This document shows positions 28,042 through 38,345 of a stretch of 64,000 bases of DNA, piece after piece (positions within the stretch are counted from its first letter, which is position 1; each line of letters opens with the position of its first letter). Origin of the DNA: Pontixanthobacter gangjinensis. Lineage in GTDB: Bacteria; Pseudomonadota; Alphaproteobacteria; Sphingomonadales; Sphingomonadaceae. The stretch is taken from the NCBI RefSeq assembly GCF_009827545.1, contig NZ_WTYS01000001.1, positions 620,001 to 684,000 of the forward strand, written 5' to 3'. Made by a program: the position numbers and the translations under genes. Under the pieces are notes generated by a model. That model was not told where the DNA came from and searched no databases. It saw only the letters and a program-made list of their open reading frames with translations.

Positions 28042-29787
28042 ATGGAAAATTTGACGAGCGTCGGAATTATGGGCGGCGGGGCAATTCTGTTCCTGCTCAT
28101 CCTCGGTTTCTTTATCACGCGGGTCTATCGCCGCGCGACTAAGGAAGTCGCCTTTGTCCGCACGGGCTTTCGCGGGGAACAAGTGGTCATGAATGGCGGC
28201 GCTTTGGTCCTCCCGGTTCTCCATGAAACGATGCCCGTTAATATGAATACAGTGCGGCTCGCGGTAGAACGCAAGAATGCCGACGCGCTGATTACGCTCG
28301 ACCGGTTGCGGATCGATGTGAAGGCGGAATTTTATGTCCGCGTGCGCCCTGATGCAGAGGCAATCGGCATGGCCGCGCAAACGCTTGGCCTCCGCACGAT
28401 GCACCCTGAGGCGCTTAAGGACCTCGTCGAAGGTAAATTTGTCGATGCGCTGCGCTCTGTCGCGGCGGGCATGTCGATGAACGAATTGCATGAGCAGCGC
28501 GCTGACTTCGTCCAGAAGGTGCAACAGGTGTCCTCTGCCGATTTGGCGATGAACGGGCTGGAGCTTGAATCGGTCTCGCTAACGGGTCTCGACCAAACAT
28601 CAATCGAGCATTTCAACGCTAACAACGCGTTCGATGCCGAGGGTCTGACTAAGCTGACCGAACAAATTGAGCTGCGTAAAAAGGCGCGTAATGATATCGA
28701 GCAAGACACTCGCGTCCAGATGGAAACCAAAAATTTGGAAGCCGACAAAGCGAGCTTTGAAATCGGGCGTGACAATGAATTTGCCCGGCTGGAGCAGGAG
28801 CGCGAAGTGGAAATGCGCCGCGCCAAGCAAAGCTCCGAAGTTGCCCGAGAACAAGCCGAACGCAGCCGTGAAGCCGATGCGGCGCGGATTGAGGCGAAGA
28901 AGCAGGTCGACAGCCAGCAAATCGAAGCCGACCGTGCGGTTGAAGAGGCGCGGATCGATCAGGTTCGGGCGCTTGAGATCGCGCGTCAGGAGCAACAAAT
29001 TGCGGTTCAAAACAAGTCCCGCGAAGAAAGCCAGGCCAAGGCCGAAGCCGACGCAGCTCGTGCCAAAGCGGTTGCGGCTGAAGAAGGCGTTATGACTGCA
29101 CGCGATACCGAAATCGCCGAGCGTGAAAAGCGGATCGAGCTGATCGAAGCGGCCAAGATTGCGGAGCGTGATGCAATCAAGATCAAGGTTGAGGCCGAAG
29201 CCGATAAAGACGCGGCATCAAACCGTGCCGAAGCTGTGCGCCTGGAGGCGCAAGGTGAGGCTGAAGCTGAGAAACTACGCGCCGAAGCCGCCCGTATCCG
29301 CTTTGAAGTTGAAGCCGCCGGCCAACGCGCAGTCAACGAAGCGGCGAATATCCTTTCGATGGACCAGATCAGCCTCCAAACCAAGCTGGCCCTGCTCAAT
29401 GTGCTGCCCGAAGTTATTCGCGAAAGCGCGAAACCGTTGGAAGCAATCGATTCGATCAAGATCGTCCAAGTCGACGGGCTCACCCAGAATGGTGGCGGCG
29501 GAAAAGGCGGCGCGTCCAATGCAGGCGGCGGTTCGGGCAATTTGGCGACCGATGCAGTTTCTGCGGCCCTGTCATATCGTGCCCAAGCGCCGGTGCTTGA
29601 CGGATTGATGAAGGAGCTGGGGCTCGACGGCTCCTCGCTTGACGGTTTAGTCAAGGGTGCGGCGGCGGCTGAAAGTGCTCCTGCGCGGCTCGCCGATGTG
29701 TTGGCGGATGTAGCGGATCAGGTCAGCGAAGCGGAAGCAAAGGTCGCTGCTAAACCGGCCTCTAAACCGAGTGCTAAACCGGAATAG
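28042..29787 (+). CDS. yqiK: Flotillin-family membrane scaffold protein (YqiK-like)
   Basis: A 581-residue protein with a single N-terminal membrane segment (about residues 8-27), a band-7/PHB domain (about 35-210) and a very long Ala/Glu/Arg-rich coiled coil (about 215-440) with flotillin-type EA repeats. The C-terminus has a Gly-rich linker GGGGKGGASNAGGG and ends in Lys/Pro/Ala repeats. GGAAGGAAG precedes the ATG. Flotillins organise membrane microdomains in bacteria. The transcript ends at the terminator at 29811. Confidence 0.9.
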   Translation: MENLTSVGIMGGGAILFLLILGFFITRVYRRATKEVAFVRTGFRGEQVVMNGGALVLPVLHETMPVNMNTVRLAVERKNADALITLDRLRIDVKAEFYVRVRPDAEAIGMAAQTLGLRTMHPEALKDLVEGKFVDALRSVAAGMSMNELHEQRADFVQKVQQVSSADLAMNGLELESVSLTGLDQTSIEHFNANNAFDAEGLTKLTEQIELRKKARNDIEQDTRVQMETKNLEADKASFEIGRDNEFARLEQEREVEMRRAKQSSEVAREQAERSREADAARIEAKKQVDSQQIEADRAVEEARIDQVRALEIARQEQQIAVQNKSREESQAKAEADAARAKAVAAEEGVMTARDTEIAEREKRIELIEAAKIAERDAIKIKVEAEADKDAASNRAEAVRLEAQGEAEAEKLRAEAARIRFEVEAAGQRAVNEAANILSMDQISLQTKLALLNVLPEVIRESAKPLEAIDSIKIVQVDGLTQNGGGGKGGASNAGGGSGNLATDAVSAALSYRAQAPVLDGLMKELGLDGSSLDGLVKGAAAAESAPARLADVLADVADQVSEAEAKVAAKPASKPSAKPE

Positions 29788-29810
29788 CTTGGCCAAAATC
29801 AGGAGAAACA

Positions 29811-29845
29811 CCCCTCGCCATTTTATTGGCGGGGGGTTTTCTTTT
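29811..29845 (+). terminator. Rho-independent terminator after the flotillin gene
   Basis: CCCCTCGCCA (29811-29820) pairs with TGGCGGGGGG (29827-29836), with one U-G pair and a 6-base loop. It is followed by TTTTCTTTT. This is the cleanest intrinsic terminator in the window and ends the YqiJ-flotillin transcript. Confidence 0.92.
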
Positions 29846-29879
29846 GACCAACGACCAGTTCAAAGCCTAGTCTTGCAAA

Positions 29880-30686
29880 ATGCGTATTCCATTGCTGTTG
29901 GCTTCGGCCGTTTTCGCCCTTCAATCCGCACCCGCCTCTGCGTGGGGTCCAACCGGCCATCGTGTGACTGGCGAGATTGCTGAACGTAATCTTGATGCAG
30001 ATACCAAAGCCAAGATAGCGGGCATATTAGGGCCGGAATCGATCGCAGAAGCATCAAACTGGCCTGACTTCATGCGCTCCGACGAGTCCAGCTTTTGGCA
30101 AGATGAATCGCCGAACTACCACTATGTAACGATTCCCGAGGGCATGACTTATGCCGAAGTCGGACCGCCGCCGCAGGGCGACGCGATCACCGCTTTGGCA
30201 AAATATACGGCAACCGTGAAAGATGCCAATGCCAGCTTGGCCGCCCGGCAAGAGGCACTCCGTTTCGTCATCCACATAATCGAGGACCTTCATCAGCCGC
30301 TGCATGTTGGCAATGGCCGCGATCTGGGTGGTAACACAGTTAAAGTGAATTTTATGGATGAACCGACAAACCTGCATTCGGTTTGGGATGAAGATATCAT
30401 CAACGCAGAACTATTATCCTATAGTGAGTGGGCCGATTGGTTAAACAGGCGCATCACTGCCGAAGATCATATCGCGTGGGCGGCAGCGAAGCCTGCTCAA
30501 TGGCTGGCTGAAAGCGTCGCGATACGCGATGGCCTCTATCCGGCTCCTTCCGAAGATCCCAGCAGCTCCGAGCTCCCAGACCTATCCTATGATTACGTAT
30601 ATGCTCACAAGCCGCAGATAGACTTACGTTTGCAGCAAGGCGGAATCAGGCTGGCGGCTTATCTGAACAATTTATTTGCCGAGTAA
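29880..30686 (+). CDS. S1/P1 nuclease, exported
   Basis: A 268-residue trinuclear-zinc nuclease acting on single-stranded nucleic acids and removing 3' phosphates, located outside the cytoplasm. The signal peptide ends at APASA, so mature protein starts with Trp22, which is itself a zinc ligand in this family. The other ligands fit: His27 (WGPTGH), Asp63, His81, His132, Asp136, His142, His166 and Asp170. All trinuclear positions appear present. It starts 34 bases after the flotillin terminator. It probably serves nucleotide or phosphate scavenging, like PhoD elsewhere in this window. Confidence 0.92.
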   Translation: MRIPLLLASAVFALQSAPASAWGPTGHRVTGEIAERNLDADTKAKIAGILGPESIAEASNWPDFMRSDESSFWQDESPNYHYVTIPEGMTYAEVGPPPQGDAITALAKYTATVKDANASLAARQEALRFVIHIIEDLHQPLHVGNGRDLGGNTVKVNFMDEPTNLHSVWDEDIINAELLSYSEWADWLNRRITAEDHIAWAAAKPAQWLAESVAIRDGLYPAPSEDPSSSELPDLSYDYVYAHKPQIDLRLQQGGIRLAAYLNNLFAE

Positions 30687-30736
30687 GCAGACCAGACGCT
30701 TCCGTAAATTGCGCCTGTCCTCACCACAGAAACCGC

Positions 30737-31633
30737 TTACTTGAGCAATTTTTGGGCCATCGCCCGCACATCCGCGCCCATATCTTCGCGTTCCAGCGCC
30801 AGCGCCAGGGTCGCTTCGACAAAGCCCAGCTTACTGCCGCAATCGAAACGGCGCCCGGCAAACGTAACCGCGTTAAACGGCTGGGTGCCAATCATCTTGG
30901 CCATGGCGTCAGTTAGCTGGATTTCGCCGCCTGCTCCCTTGCCCTGATGCTCCAGCGTGCGCATGACCTCGGGCTGCAGAATGTAGCGGCCCGAGACGAT
31001 CTTGTTGGAAGGCGCCTCGTTGACCGGCGGCTTCTCGACCAGGCCCAGCACTTCGGTCAGCGCCCCGCCAAACCCTTCACGCACAGCGCCCGGATCAATC
31101 ACGCCGTAGCTCGACACGTCTTCATGCGGAACTTCGAGCACGCTGATCAGATTGCCGCCAACTTCATTATAGGCTTCTACCATCTGGGTCATGCAGCCTT
31201 TGCCGCCGCCCTTCTGCGCGACCATCAGTTCGTCAGGCAACAGGATCGCGAAGGGCTCATCGCCAATGATTGCGCGAGCGCACCAGATGGCATGGCCTAG
31301 TCCGAGGGGGACTTGCTGGCGAACGGTTATGATATCGCCCGGCGTGGCGCGCGTCGCGTCGAGCACCGACATATCTTTGCCACGCTCGCCCATGGTGGCT
31401 TCCAATTCGAAAGCGACATCAAAATGTTCGACAATCGCGGTTTTGCCTCTGCCCGTAACGAAGATGATCTGCTCAATCCCCGCCTCGCGCGCTTCATCCA
31501 CCGCATATTGAATGAGCGGACGGTCGACGATTGGCAGCAATTCCTTGGGAATGGCCTTGGTCGCAGGGAGGAAACGTGTGCCCAGCCCCGCAACGGGGAA
31601 TACGGCTTTCCTGATGGGTTTGTGATTGCTCAT
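30737..31633 (-). CDS. galU: UTP-glucose-1-phosphate uridylyltransferase
   Basis: A 298-residue GalU making UDP-glucose from UTP and glucose-1-phosphate. The nucleotide-binding GLGTRFLPATKAIPKELLPI and the sugar-binding YGVIDPG and GLVEKP motifs are clear. I chose the ATG at 31633 (SNHKPIRKAVFPVAG) rather than a frame nine codons longer. It is divergent from murA. UDP-glucose would feed the polysaccharide locus that begins 8 kb away and the cell envelope in general. Confidence 0.95.
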   Translation of the reverse strand: MSNHKPIRKAVFPVAGLGTRFLPATKAIPKELLPIVDRPLIQYAVDEAREAGIEQIIFVTGRGKTAIVEHFDVAFELEATMGERGKDMSVLDATRATPGDIITVRQQVPLGLGHAIWCARAIIGDEPFAILLPDELMVAQKGGGKGCMTQMVEAYNEVGGNLISVLEVPHEDVSSYGVIDPGAVREGFGGALTEVLGLVEKPPVNEAPSNKIVSGRYILQPEVMRTLEHQGKGAGGEIQLTDAMAKMIGTQPFNAVTFAGRRFDCGSKLGFVEATLALALEREDMGADVRAMAQKLLK

Positions 31634-31736
31634 AACGACGGAGATAGGGTCAGCCTCCACCGCCCGTCAACATATCGCGCAGCAAAAACCGCGCAGCCCG
31701 GCTTGATACCGTCGCTATTCCAGCTAAACCGCAAGG

Positions 31737-33020
31737 ATGGACAAAATCATTATTCAGGGCGGCAAACGCCTGTCGGGCACAATTCCTATTTCGGGCGCCA
31801 AGAATTCGGCTTTGACGCTGATACCCTGCGCGCTGTTGACCGAAGAGCCGCTGACTTTGCGCAATTTGCCCCGGCTCGCCGATATTGACGGGTTCCAGCA
31901 TCTGATGACGCAATTCGGCGTCTCGACCGGGATTCGCGGCAATCGGCCTGAAGAATTTGGCCGCGTTGTGACGTATGAGGCCTCGCGCTTGACTTCCACC
32001 GTGGCGCCCTACGACCTGGTCCGCAAAATGCGCGCATCAATTTTGGTGCTTGGCCCGATGTTAGCGCGTGCAGGCGAAGCGACTGTGTCGCTGCCCGGCG
32101 GCTGCGCGATTGGCAATCGTCCGATCGATCTCCACCTTAAAGTAATCGAAGCAATCGGCGCGGAAATTGAAATGGCAGCGGGCTATGTACGCGCCCATGC
32201 ACCAGATGGCGGATTGCCAGGTGGAAACTTTGACTTTCCGGTGGTGTCAGTCGGCGCGACCGAAAATGGCTTGATGACTGCGGTGCTGGCCAATGGCACG
32301 TCCCACCTCACCAACGCCGCGCGCGAGCCGGAGATTGTCGATCTGTGCAATTTGCTGGTCGCTATGGGCGCAGAAATTGAAGGCATCGGTACTTCCGATC
32401 TTACCATCCACGGGGTCAAGAAACTGAATGGCGCGACCTATAAGGTGATGGCAGACCGGATTGAAGCGGGTTCCTATGCTTGCGCCGCGGCAATCACCGG
32501 CGGCGAGGTTCGGCTCGAAGGCGCGAATGCGGATGACATGGCGTCCACGTTGCAGGCGCTGAAAGACATCGGCTGCGAAGTGTCGAGCGACAAGCATGGC
32601 GTGACCGTTGGTGCCGATGGCCCGCTTAAGGCTACGAATCTAACCACCGCGCCATTCCCGGGCCTTGCGACCGATATGCAAGCGCAATTGATGGCGCTGC
32701 TGTGCAAGGCGCAAGGCACCAGTGTACTGACCGAAACAATTTTCGAAAACCGGTATATGCATGTGCCTGAACTGGCGCGGATGGGCGCAGATATCGAAAC
32801 CAGCGGCCGGACTGCAATCGTCAAAGGTGTCGAAGTGCTGACAGGTGCGGAAGTCATGGCCACCGATCTACGCGCCTCGATGAGCCTCGTAATCGCAGGA
32901 CTCGCTGCAGAAGGCGAAACACAAGTGCGCCGGCTCTATCACCTTGATCGCGGTTATGAGCGTCTTGAAGAGAAGTTGCAGCTGGTGGGCGCAGATATCG
33001 AGCGCGTTGGCGACGATTAA
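31737..33020 (+). CDS. murA: UDP-N-acetylglucosamine 1-carboxyvinyltransferase
   Basis: A 427-residue EPSP-synthase-fold enzyme that transfers enolpyruvate to UDP-GlcNAc, the first committed step of peptidoglycan synthesis. The substrate-binding SGAKNSAL gives Lys22 and Asn23, and the catalytic loop GGCAIGNRP gives Cys123, the residue attacked by fosfomycin. Length is normal. The last 4 bases overlap the convergent RHH gene. Confidence 0.97.
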   Translation: MDKIIIQGGKRLSGTIPISGAKNSALTLIPCALLTEEPLTLRNLPRLADIDGFQHLMTQFGVSTGIRGNRPEEFGRVVTYEASRLTSTVAPYDLVRKMRASILVLGPMLARAGEATVSLPGGCAIGNRPIDLHLKVIEAIGAEIEMAAGYVRAHAPDGGLPGGNFDFPVVSVGATENGLMTAVLANGTSHLTNAAREPEIVDLCNLLVAMGAEIEGIGTSDLTIHGVKKLNGATYKVMADRIEAGSYACAAAITGGEVRLEGANADDMASTLQALKDIGCEVSSDKHGVTVGADGPLKATNLTTAPFPGLATDMQAQLMALLCKAQGTSVLTETIFENRYMHVPELARMGADIETSGRTAIVKGVEVLTGAEVMATDLRASMSLVIAGLAAEGETQVRRLYHLDRGYERLEEKLQLVGADIERVGDD

Positions 33021-33256
33021 CCGTCTGCCGAGCGAGTAACCAGCCACACTCGAATCGCCCCTGCCAATCCCGGCGGCGTATCGGATTTTATCCGCTCCGC
33101 ATCAATTCGCGCGACAAGAGCGTTGATGGGCACATCCTCGGCTATCGCTGCTTCTTTCAGCATGTCCCAAAACAGCGGCTCGAGACTAATCGACGTCTTG
33201 TGCTTGTCAATCTGCACCGAGCGTTTGACCGGCGGGTGATAGGGAGGGTCATTCAT
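33017..33256 (-). CDS. Ribbon-helix-helix domain protein
   Basis: A 79-residue protein of the RHH_4 type. The core [20 protein letters not shown] reads as a beta strand followed by helix 1, and [17 protein letters not shown] as helix 2. Such proteins are usually DNA-binding dimers. AGGTGG lies about 6 bases before the ATG. It follows phaB after 28 bases on the same strand. The pairing may be conserved, but its target is unknown. Confidence 0.8.
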   Translation of the reverse strand: MNDPPYHPPVKRSVQIDKHKTSISLEPLFWDMLKEAAIAEDVPINALVARIDAERIKSDTPPGLAGAIRVWLVTRSADG

Positions 33257-33284
33257 TGGCTACCACCTATCACCACTTCCGCCA

Positions 33285-34007
33285 TCAATACATATGTTGG
33301 CCGCCATTGATGCTCATAGTCGATCCAGTTACGAAACCGCCATCCTCTGAACACAGGAAACCGACACCGCGGGCGATTTCGCTGGCTTGTCCCAAACGCC
33401 CAACGGGGATTTTAGCGACAATTTTCTCCAGCACCGCATCGGGCACCGCGGCGACCATGTCGGTGTCGATATAGCCAGGTGCGATGGCATTGACTGTTAT
33501 GCCAGCACGCGCTCCCTCTTGCGCCAGCGCTTTAGTGAAGCCGTGGATGCCCGATTTGGCTGCGGCGTAATTGACCTGACCATATTGGCCGGCTTGTCCG
33601 TTGATCGAACCGATATTGACGATCCGGCCCCATTTACGCTCGCGCATTCCATCGAAACACGCCTTGGCCATATTGAAGCAGCCGCCCAGATTGATCCGCA
33701 TCACTTCGTTCCAATCATCGAAGCTCATCTTGTGCAGCGTACCGTCGCGAGTGATACCCGCATTATTGACCACCACTTCAATCGGGCCGACTTCAGCCTC
33801 GACTTTGGCGCAGCCGTCTAGGCAGGCCTGATGATCGCCAACATCCCATTTGTAGGCTGGAATGCCTGTTTCGGCGGTGAAGTTGGCTGCCTTCAAATCA
33901 TTGCCGCCGTAATTGGCGACGACTGTGAATCCGTCAGATTTCAATTGCTCGCAAATGGCGCGGCCAATCCCGCGCGTGCCGCCGGTGACTATTGCTACTC
34001 GTGTCAT
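33285..34007 (-). CDS. phaB: Acetoacetyl-CoA reductase
   Basis: A 240-residue NADPH-dependent SDR that reduces acetoacetyl-CoA to (R)-3-hydroxybutyryl-CoA for polyhydroxyalkanoate synthesis. The cofactor motif is TGGTRGIGRAI near residue 9. The catalytic set is NIGSINGQAGQYGQVNYAAAKSG, where GQYGQVNY is typical of PhaB rather than of FabG. The ATG at 34007 starts at the family's MTRVAIVTGG; the longer frame crosses a terminator region. No phaA or phaC gene is in the window. FabG is the alternative reading but is less likely. Confidence 0.88.
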   Translation of the reverse strand: MTRVAIVTGGTRGIGRAICEQLKSDGFTVVANYGGNDLKAANFTAETGIPAYKWDVGDHQACLDGCAKVEAEVGPIEVVVNNAGITRDGTLHKMSFDDWNEVMRINLGGCFNMAKACFDGMRERKWGRIVNIGSINGQAGQYGQVNYAAAKSGIHGFTKALAQEGARAGITVNAIAPGYIDTDMVAAVPDAVLEKIVAKIPVGRLGQASEIARGVGFLCSEDGGFVTGSTMSINGGQHMY

Positions 34008-34070
34008 GTATATCCCATCCCAATAGAATTTACTGACATTTCCCTTACGGCAAGCGAAGGACCAGGCAAA

Positions 34071-34093
34071 GAAAAACCCCGCCGAAGCAGGGT
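34071..34093 (-). terminator. Rho-independent terminator of the 34137-34907 gene
   Basis: On the minus strand ACCCTGC pairs with GCGGGGT around a TTCG tetraloop, followed by TTTTTC. It lies 44 bases after the stop of the putative outer-membrane protein and before phaB. It therefore separates the two transcripts. Confidence 0.85.
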
Positions 34094-34136
34094 CTTTGCA
34101 TACCAATTCTGCCCGAGATCAGGTCGGAATGCGCGG

Positions 34137-34907
34137 TTAGAAGCGGAACTGGGTTCCGACATAGACAGCCTGGCTGTCCTGCACATTGTCAGTTAGCGGA
34201 TCGATACGATCACGTTCTTGCGACAATCTGACGCCTGCGGTCACATCCAGGTTTTTGGTCACGCTATAAGCGCCGCCAAGGTCAAAGGACTGTTCCCCGG
34301 CACCTTCGATTGTTCGTGGTGAACGGCCAGCATTGGTCTCATTTTCAAGCGCGATGCGGGTCTTGAACCGGCTTGGCTTGTCTCTGACGCCTTCAGACGG
34401 TTTGTAATCAGCCAGATCGGGCATTTCCAAGTTGCCGATTGATGCCGGCAGTTTCGTAGGTTTGGCTAGGCCCGGGGTTCTTGCAAAGCTTTGATAGCCT
34501 CGGGCGATTCCCAAATTGTAGCGAGTCGGGTCGATTGCGACCTTACCGCCGCTAATCGATGTCTGCGCGATTGAAGACGTTTTCCTCATCGCGAGCGACT
34601 GAGCGGTTTGGTCGTTAATACGGATCGCGACGGTGACGGTGTTATCGCGTGACGTCGATGTACCGGCAGGCGTGAAGCCGACATCAAGACCCTTGGCGCG
34701 AATATTTTCGGCCACGCGCCGGGCAAGCTCGGGGTCAACAGTTGACGGGGTAAAGGTGGCAAACTCCGAAGAAGGTCCAGCGAAGCTGGCGCTTTCGTTG
34801 CCGCCCAAAGCAAACACGGCGCTCGGAATGGCAAGTGCAAGACCAGCCGCAGCGCCAAGCGCCAAGCCAACCTTGTTCAGTCCTGCCATGTTATCCGGCT
34901 TAGCCAT
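34137..34907 (-). CDS. Putative outer-membrane or periplasmic protein, unknown family
   Basis: A 256-residue protein with an N-terminal hydrophobic segment (about residues 13-33) that may be a signal peptide. It then has low-complexity Ser/Thr/Pro-rich sequence and ends with alternating strands (SVTKNLDVTAGVRLSQERD, SQAVYVGTQFRF). The C-terminal Phe and the beta-strand pattern resemble the final strand of an outer-membrane beta-barrel, but only about two strands are evident. I do not recognise a family. It is monocistronic, with its own terminator, and its promoter lies in the 432-base gap that follows. Confidence 0.65.
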   Translation of the reverse strand: MAKPDNMAGLNKVGLALGAAAGLALAIPSAVFALGGNESASFAGPSSEFATFTPSTVDPELARRVAENIRAKGLDVGFTPAGTSTSRDNTVTVAIRINDQTAQSLAMRKTSSIAQTSISGGKVAIDPTRYNLGIARGYQSFARTPGLAKPTKLPASIGNLEMPDLADYKPSEGVRDKPSRFKTRIALENETNAGRSPRTIEGAGEQSFDLGGAYSVTKNLDVTAGVRLSQERDRIDPLTDNVQDSQAVYVGTQFRF

Positions 34908-35339
34908 TATGAGTGCCTTTGTGCCCCTGCGTCTCTTGCTGGAATTTCTACCAGCACTCTATCTAACCGTACTCGGCCTTAACTTATCCTGACTCAGCCC
35001 CCTTCGGAGTCGCGCCTTGCTGATTGAATTTGATAGGAACATGAAAAGCGCTTGACCAGCTTTTCCACAAGCCGAACGCCAAGTGAGTCAATTGTGTTGC
35101 AGGAGTCCCACAGATTCGGACCAGTTAAGCGAGCATTCACCGCTATTACGTGCATTGCCGGATATTCGTTGGCGGAACATGATTTGTGTCAAGGTGCCAC
35201 TTATCGCGTTCTCCGCTCGTATTTCGCCCGCCGCTATGCCGCTATAGCTTGCCGCATAGAGATGGCGGGTTATAGAGGCGCAAAGGCCCGTTCACTTCTG
35301 GGCCTGTAAGACCGGTAAATAGGATGATCTGGAACTGTC
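34908..35339. other. Intergenic region, divergent promoters expected
   Basis: 432 bases separate the minus-strand outer-membrane-like gene from the plus-strand DUF3576 operon. No open frame here has a ribosome binding site. Two short inverted repeats are visible: TGCTGG/CCAGCA near 34940-34970 and AGGCCC/GGGCCT at 35284-35305, the second 34 bases before the DUF3576 start and so probably in its 5' leader. I see no convincing promoter consensus. Confidence 0.6.
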
Positions 35340-35792
35340 ATGACCGCACATCGCACTAACACCACCCGCTTCACTCGCTTGCTGATCGCCACGGCGGCAA
35401 TTGGCAGCCTCGCCGCTTGCGGTGGTTCGGATCGCCCCTCGGCAGATATTGCCGCTTCGCAAGTCACCACTATTGGCGTGAATTCCTATCTATGGCGCGC
35501 AGCGCTTGATACGGTCAGCTTTGCACCACTGCTTCAGGCCGACAGTGCTGGCGGGGTTATCGTGACCGATTGGCACGCCAATCCCAGCAATCCGGGCGAG
35601 CGGGTAAAGCTTACCGTCACCATCCTTGACCGCGATCTGCGCGCTGACGCACTGCGCGTGGCCGCCAGCCGCCAAGTTTCTCAGGGTGGAACATGGGTCG
35701 ATGCGCCGGTTCAGGCTGCGACCGTGCAGAAGCTGGAAGACATCATCCTGACAAAGGCCCGCGATCTGCGCCGCCAATCGGTTTCCGGCTAA
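35340..35792 (+). CDS. DUF3576 lipoprotein
   Basis: A 150-residue alphaproteobacterial protein. The N-terminus has basic residues, a hydrophobic stretch and the lipobox-like LAACGG, so it is probably an outer- or inner-membrane lipoprotein. The body contains the DUF3576 signature VNSYLWRAALDTVSFAPL and the VIVTDWHANP strand. It lies 15 bases upstream of leuS, an arrangement widely seen in this class and linked with lptE. An envelope role is likely, but unproven. Confidence 0.9.
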   Translation: MTAHRTNTTRFTRLLIATAAIGSLAACGGSDRPSADIAASQVTTIGVNSYLWRAALDTVSFAPLLQADSAGGVIVTDWHANPSNPGERVKLTVTILDRDLRADALRVAASRQVSQGGTWVDAPVQAATVQKLEDIILTKARDLRRQSVSG

Positions 35793-35807
35793 ACAAACAG
35801 GGTTTAT

Positions 35808-38345
35808 ATGAGCGATAGTCGTTTCGAAGCCCGTTTCGATCCGGGCCAGGCTGACACACGTTGGCAAAAGGCGTGGGATGAAGCGCGCTGTTTTGAAGCA
35901 GATTCCGGCAGCGACAAGCCTAAAAGCTATGTCCTTGAAATGTTTCCCTACCCCTCGGGGCGGATACATATCGGGCACGTCCGCAACTACACGATGGGCG
36001 ATGTTCTAGCGCGCTATAAGAAGATGCGCGGGCACGAAGTTCTTCATCCGATGGGCTGGGACGCCTTTGGCATGCCCGCGGAAAATGCCGCGATGGAAAA
36101 GGGTGTGCATCCCGGCGGATGGACACGCGACAATATCGCCAACATGAAAGCCCAATTAAAGCGCATCGGCTTTGCGCTCGACTGGAACCGCGAATTCGCG
36201 ACTTGTGACCCCGAATATTATGGTCACGAACAGGCCTTGTTTATCGATTTGTTCAACGCCGGATTGGTGTATCGCAAGGAAAGCGAGGTCAATTGGGACC
36301 CAGTCGACAACACTGTGCTCGCGAATGAGCAAGTAATTGACGGCAAAGGCTGGCGCAGCGGTGCGGTGGTTGAAAAGCGCAAGCTGAGTCAGTGGTTTCT
36401 CAAGATTACTGATTTCGCTGATGAATTGCTTGACGGTTTGGGTGAACTCAAAAATTGGCCCGACAAGGTCAAATTGATGCAGGAAAACTGGATCGGCAAA
36501 TCTCAGGGTCTGCAGTTTGCCTTTGATCTTTCAAATGACGAAAAAGTTGAAGTTTACTCGACCCGTCCCGACACGATTTTCGGGGCGAGCTTTGTAGCGG
36601 TTGCCGCCGACCATCCTATTGCTCAAACTGTCGCTCAAGGTAGCGCCGAGGCTAAGGCCTTTATCGAGCTGTGCAAAGCGGGCGGCACCACTGCTGCTGA
36701 ATTGGAAACGGCGGAGAAGCTCGGTTTCGATACCGGCATTACCGCCCGGCACCCGCTCGATCCTGATGTTGTGTTGCCAGTCTACATAGCCAATTTTGTG
36801 CTAATGGATTACGGCACCGGCGCAGTGATGGGTGTTCCCGGACACGACCAGCGCGATTTCGATTTTGCGACGAAATATGGGTTGCCGATTACGAGAGTGA
36901 TTGCCAGCGATCCTGCGCAGACAGATGCTCCGCTCACCGAAGCAGAGGCTGGCGACGGCGTTCTGGTCAACTCGAATAATTATGACGGTATGACTGTGGA
37001 TGAAGCCAAAACGGCTATCATCCGCAAATTGGAAGCCGAAGGCCGGGGCGAAGGCAAGACCGTGTGGCGGCTGCGCGATTGGGGTGTATCTCGCCAGCGT
37101 TACTGGGGGACGCCAATCCCCTTTATCCATTGCCTGAAATGCGGCGTGGTGCCTGCACCTAAGGAAAGCCTGCCCATAACTTTGCCCGAAGATGTCGATT
37201 TCAAGACACCGGGCAATCCGCTGGTCCGTCATCCGCTATGGAAGCAGGTGCGCTGTCCCACTTGCGGTGGTGAGGCCGAAAGGGAAACTGATACGCTCGA
37301 CACCTTTGTCGATTCCAGCTGGTATTTCCTGCGCTTCGCCAGCCAGCCGGATGACAAGCCATTTGATGCACAAGAAGTCGCAAAATGGCTTCCGGTTGAA
37401 CAATATATCGGCGGCGTGGAACATGCGATTTTGCACTTGCTGTATGCGCGGTTCTGGACCCGTGCGCTCGCGCATATGGGTCAGCTTGAGGTGAAAGAGC
37501 CGTTCGCCAGCCTGTTCACGCAAGGTATGGTGACACATGAAACCTATTCTCGCCGAGAAGGCAGCGACAGTCGGGAAACTTACTTCACCCCGGGTGAGGT
37601 CGAGCGCGGCGGCGAAAGTGCTGTTCTGAAATTGGATGGCGAGCCGGTTGATATCGGCCGCGTCATCAAAATGTCGAAGTCGAAGAAGAACGTCGTCGAC
37701 CCTGATGAAATTATCGCCAATTACGGCGCCGATGCGGTGCGCTGGTTTATGCTGTCCGACAGCCCCCCGGAACGAGATCTGCCGTGGTCCGAAGCGGGTA
37801 TCGAAGGTTGTTGGCGATTTGTTCAGCGCCTTTGGCGTTTGTTCGGGCAGTTCGATGATAGTGCCTCGGGCGAAGACAAGGCGCTGCTGCGCAAAACGCA
37901 CCAGACTATCGCCGCAGTTGCTGACGATATTGAGGCTTTGTCGTTCAACAAGGCGGTGGCCCGCCTTTACGAGCTTACTGGTGCAATCGAGAAGGCAGAA
38001 CCATCAGGCGACCGCAACGCGGCCATCCGGACGGTGCTGTTGCTTGCCTCACCCATGATGCCGCATCTGGCCGAAGAGGCTTGGCACGGACTCGGTGGCG
38101 AAGGTTTGATTGCCCAAGCCGCTTGGCCGGAAGTTGATCTGGAACTGCTGGTTGACGATGAAGTTACCATCGCGATTCAGCATAAGGGCAAACTGCGCGA
38201 TACGATTACGGTCGCGAAGGGGTTGCCCAAAGATCAGATCGAAGCGCTTGCACTCGCCAGCGAGAAGGTCCAGCGTTCGCTTGATGGAGCGGAGGTTCGC
38301 AAAATGATCGTTGTGCCCGACAGGCTGGTCAATATCGTGACATGA
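35808..38345 (+). CDS. leuS: Leucyl-tRNA synthetase
   Basis: An 845-residue class Ia synthetase. The HIGH motif is in [15 protein letters not shown] and KMSKS in [14 protein letters not shown]. The CP1 editing domain follows the [17 protein letters not shown] region only after its insertion, and a zinc-like CPTCGGEAE pair is visible. Its stop overlaps the lptE start (ATGA). Length is normal (E. coli 860). No leader peptide like that of thrS is evident upstream. Confidence 0.97.
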   Translation: MSDSRFEARFDPGQADTRWQKAWDEARCFEADSGSDKPKSYVLEMFPYPSGRIHIGHVRNYTMGDVLARYKKMRGHEVLHPMGWDAFGMPAENAAMEKGVHPGGWTRDNIANMKAQLKRIGFALDWNREFATCDPEYYGHEQALFIDLFNAGLVYRKESEVNWDPVDNTVLANEQVIDGKGWRSGAVVEKRKLSQWFLKITDFADELLDGLGELKNWPDKVKLMQENWIGKSQGLQFAFDLSNDEKVEVYSTRPDTIFGASFVAVAADHPIAQTVAQGSAEAKAFIELCKAGGTTAAELETAEKLGFDTGITARHPLDPDVVLPVYIANFVLMDYGTGAVMGVPGHDQRDFDFATKYGLPITRVIASDPAQTDAPLTEAEAGDGVLVNSNNYDGMTVDEAKTAIIRKLEAEGRGEGKTVWRLRDWGVSRQRYWGTPIPFIHCLKCGVVPAPKESLPITLPEDVDFKTPGNPLVRHPLWKQVRCPTCGGEAERETDTLDTFVDSSWYFLRFASQPDDKPFDAQEVAKWLPVEQYIGGVEHAILHLLYARFWTRALAHMGQLEVKEPFASLFTQGMVTHETYSRREGSDSRETYFTPGEVERGGESAVLKLDGEPVDIGRVIKMSKSKKNVVDPDEIIANYGADAVRWFMLSDSPPERDLPWSEAGIEGCWRFVQRLWRLFGQFDDSASGEDKALLRKTHQTIAAVADDIEALSFNKAVARLYELTGAIEKAEPSGDRNAAIRTVLLLASPMMPHLAEEAWHGLGGEGLIAQAAWPEVDLELLVDDEVTIAIQHKGKLRDTITVAKGLPKDQIEALALASEKVQRSLDGAEVRKMIVVPDRLVNIVT

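Noticed and set aside
29007..29654. 215-residue Ser/Ala/Ile-rich antisense frame across the flotillin gene
   Set aside because: Its composition is the complement of the Ala/Glu coiled-coil codons.
35052..35309. 85-residue plus-strand frame in the longest intergenic region
   Set aside because: TTG start, no ribosome binding site and no protein-like pattern.
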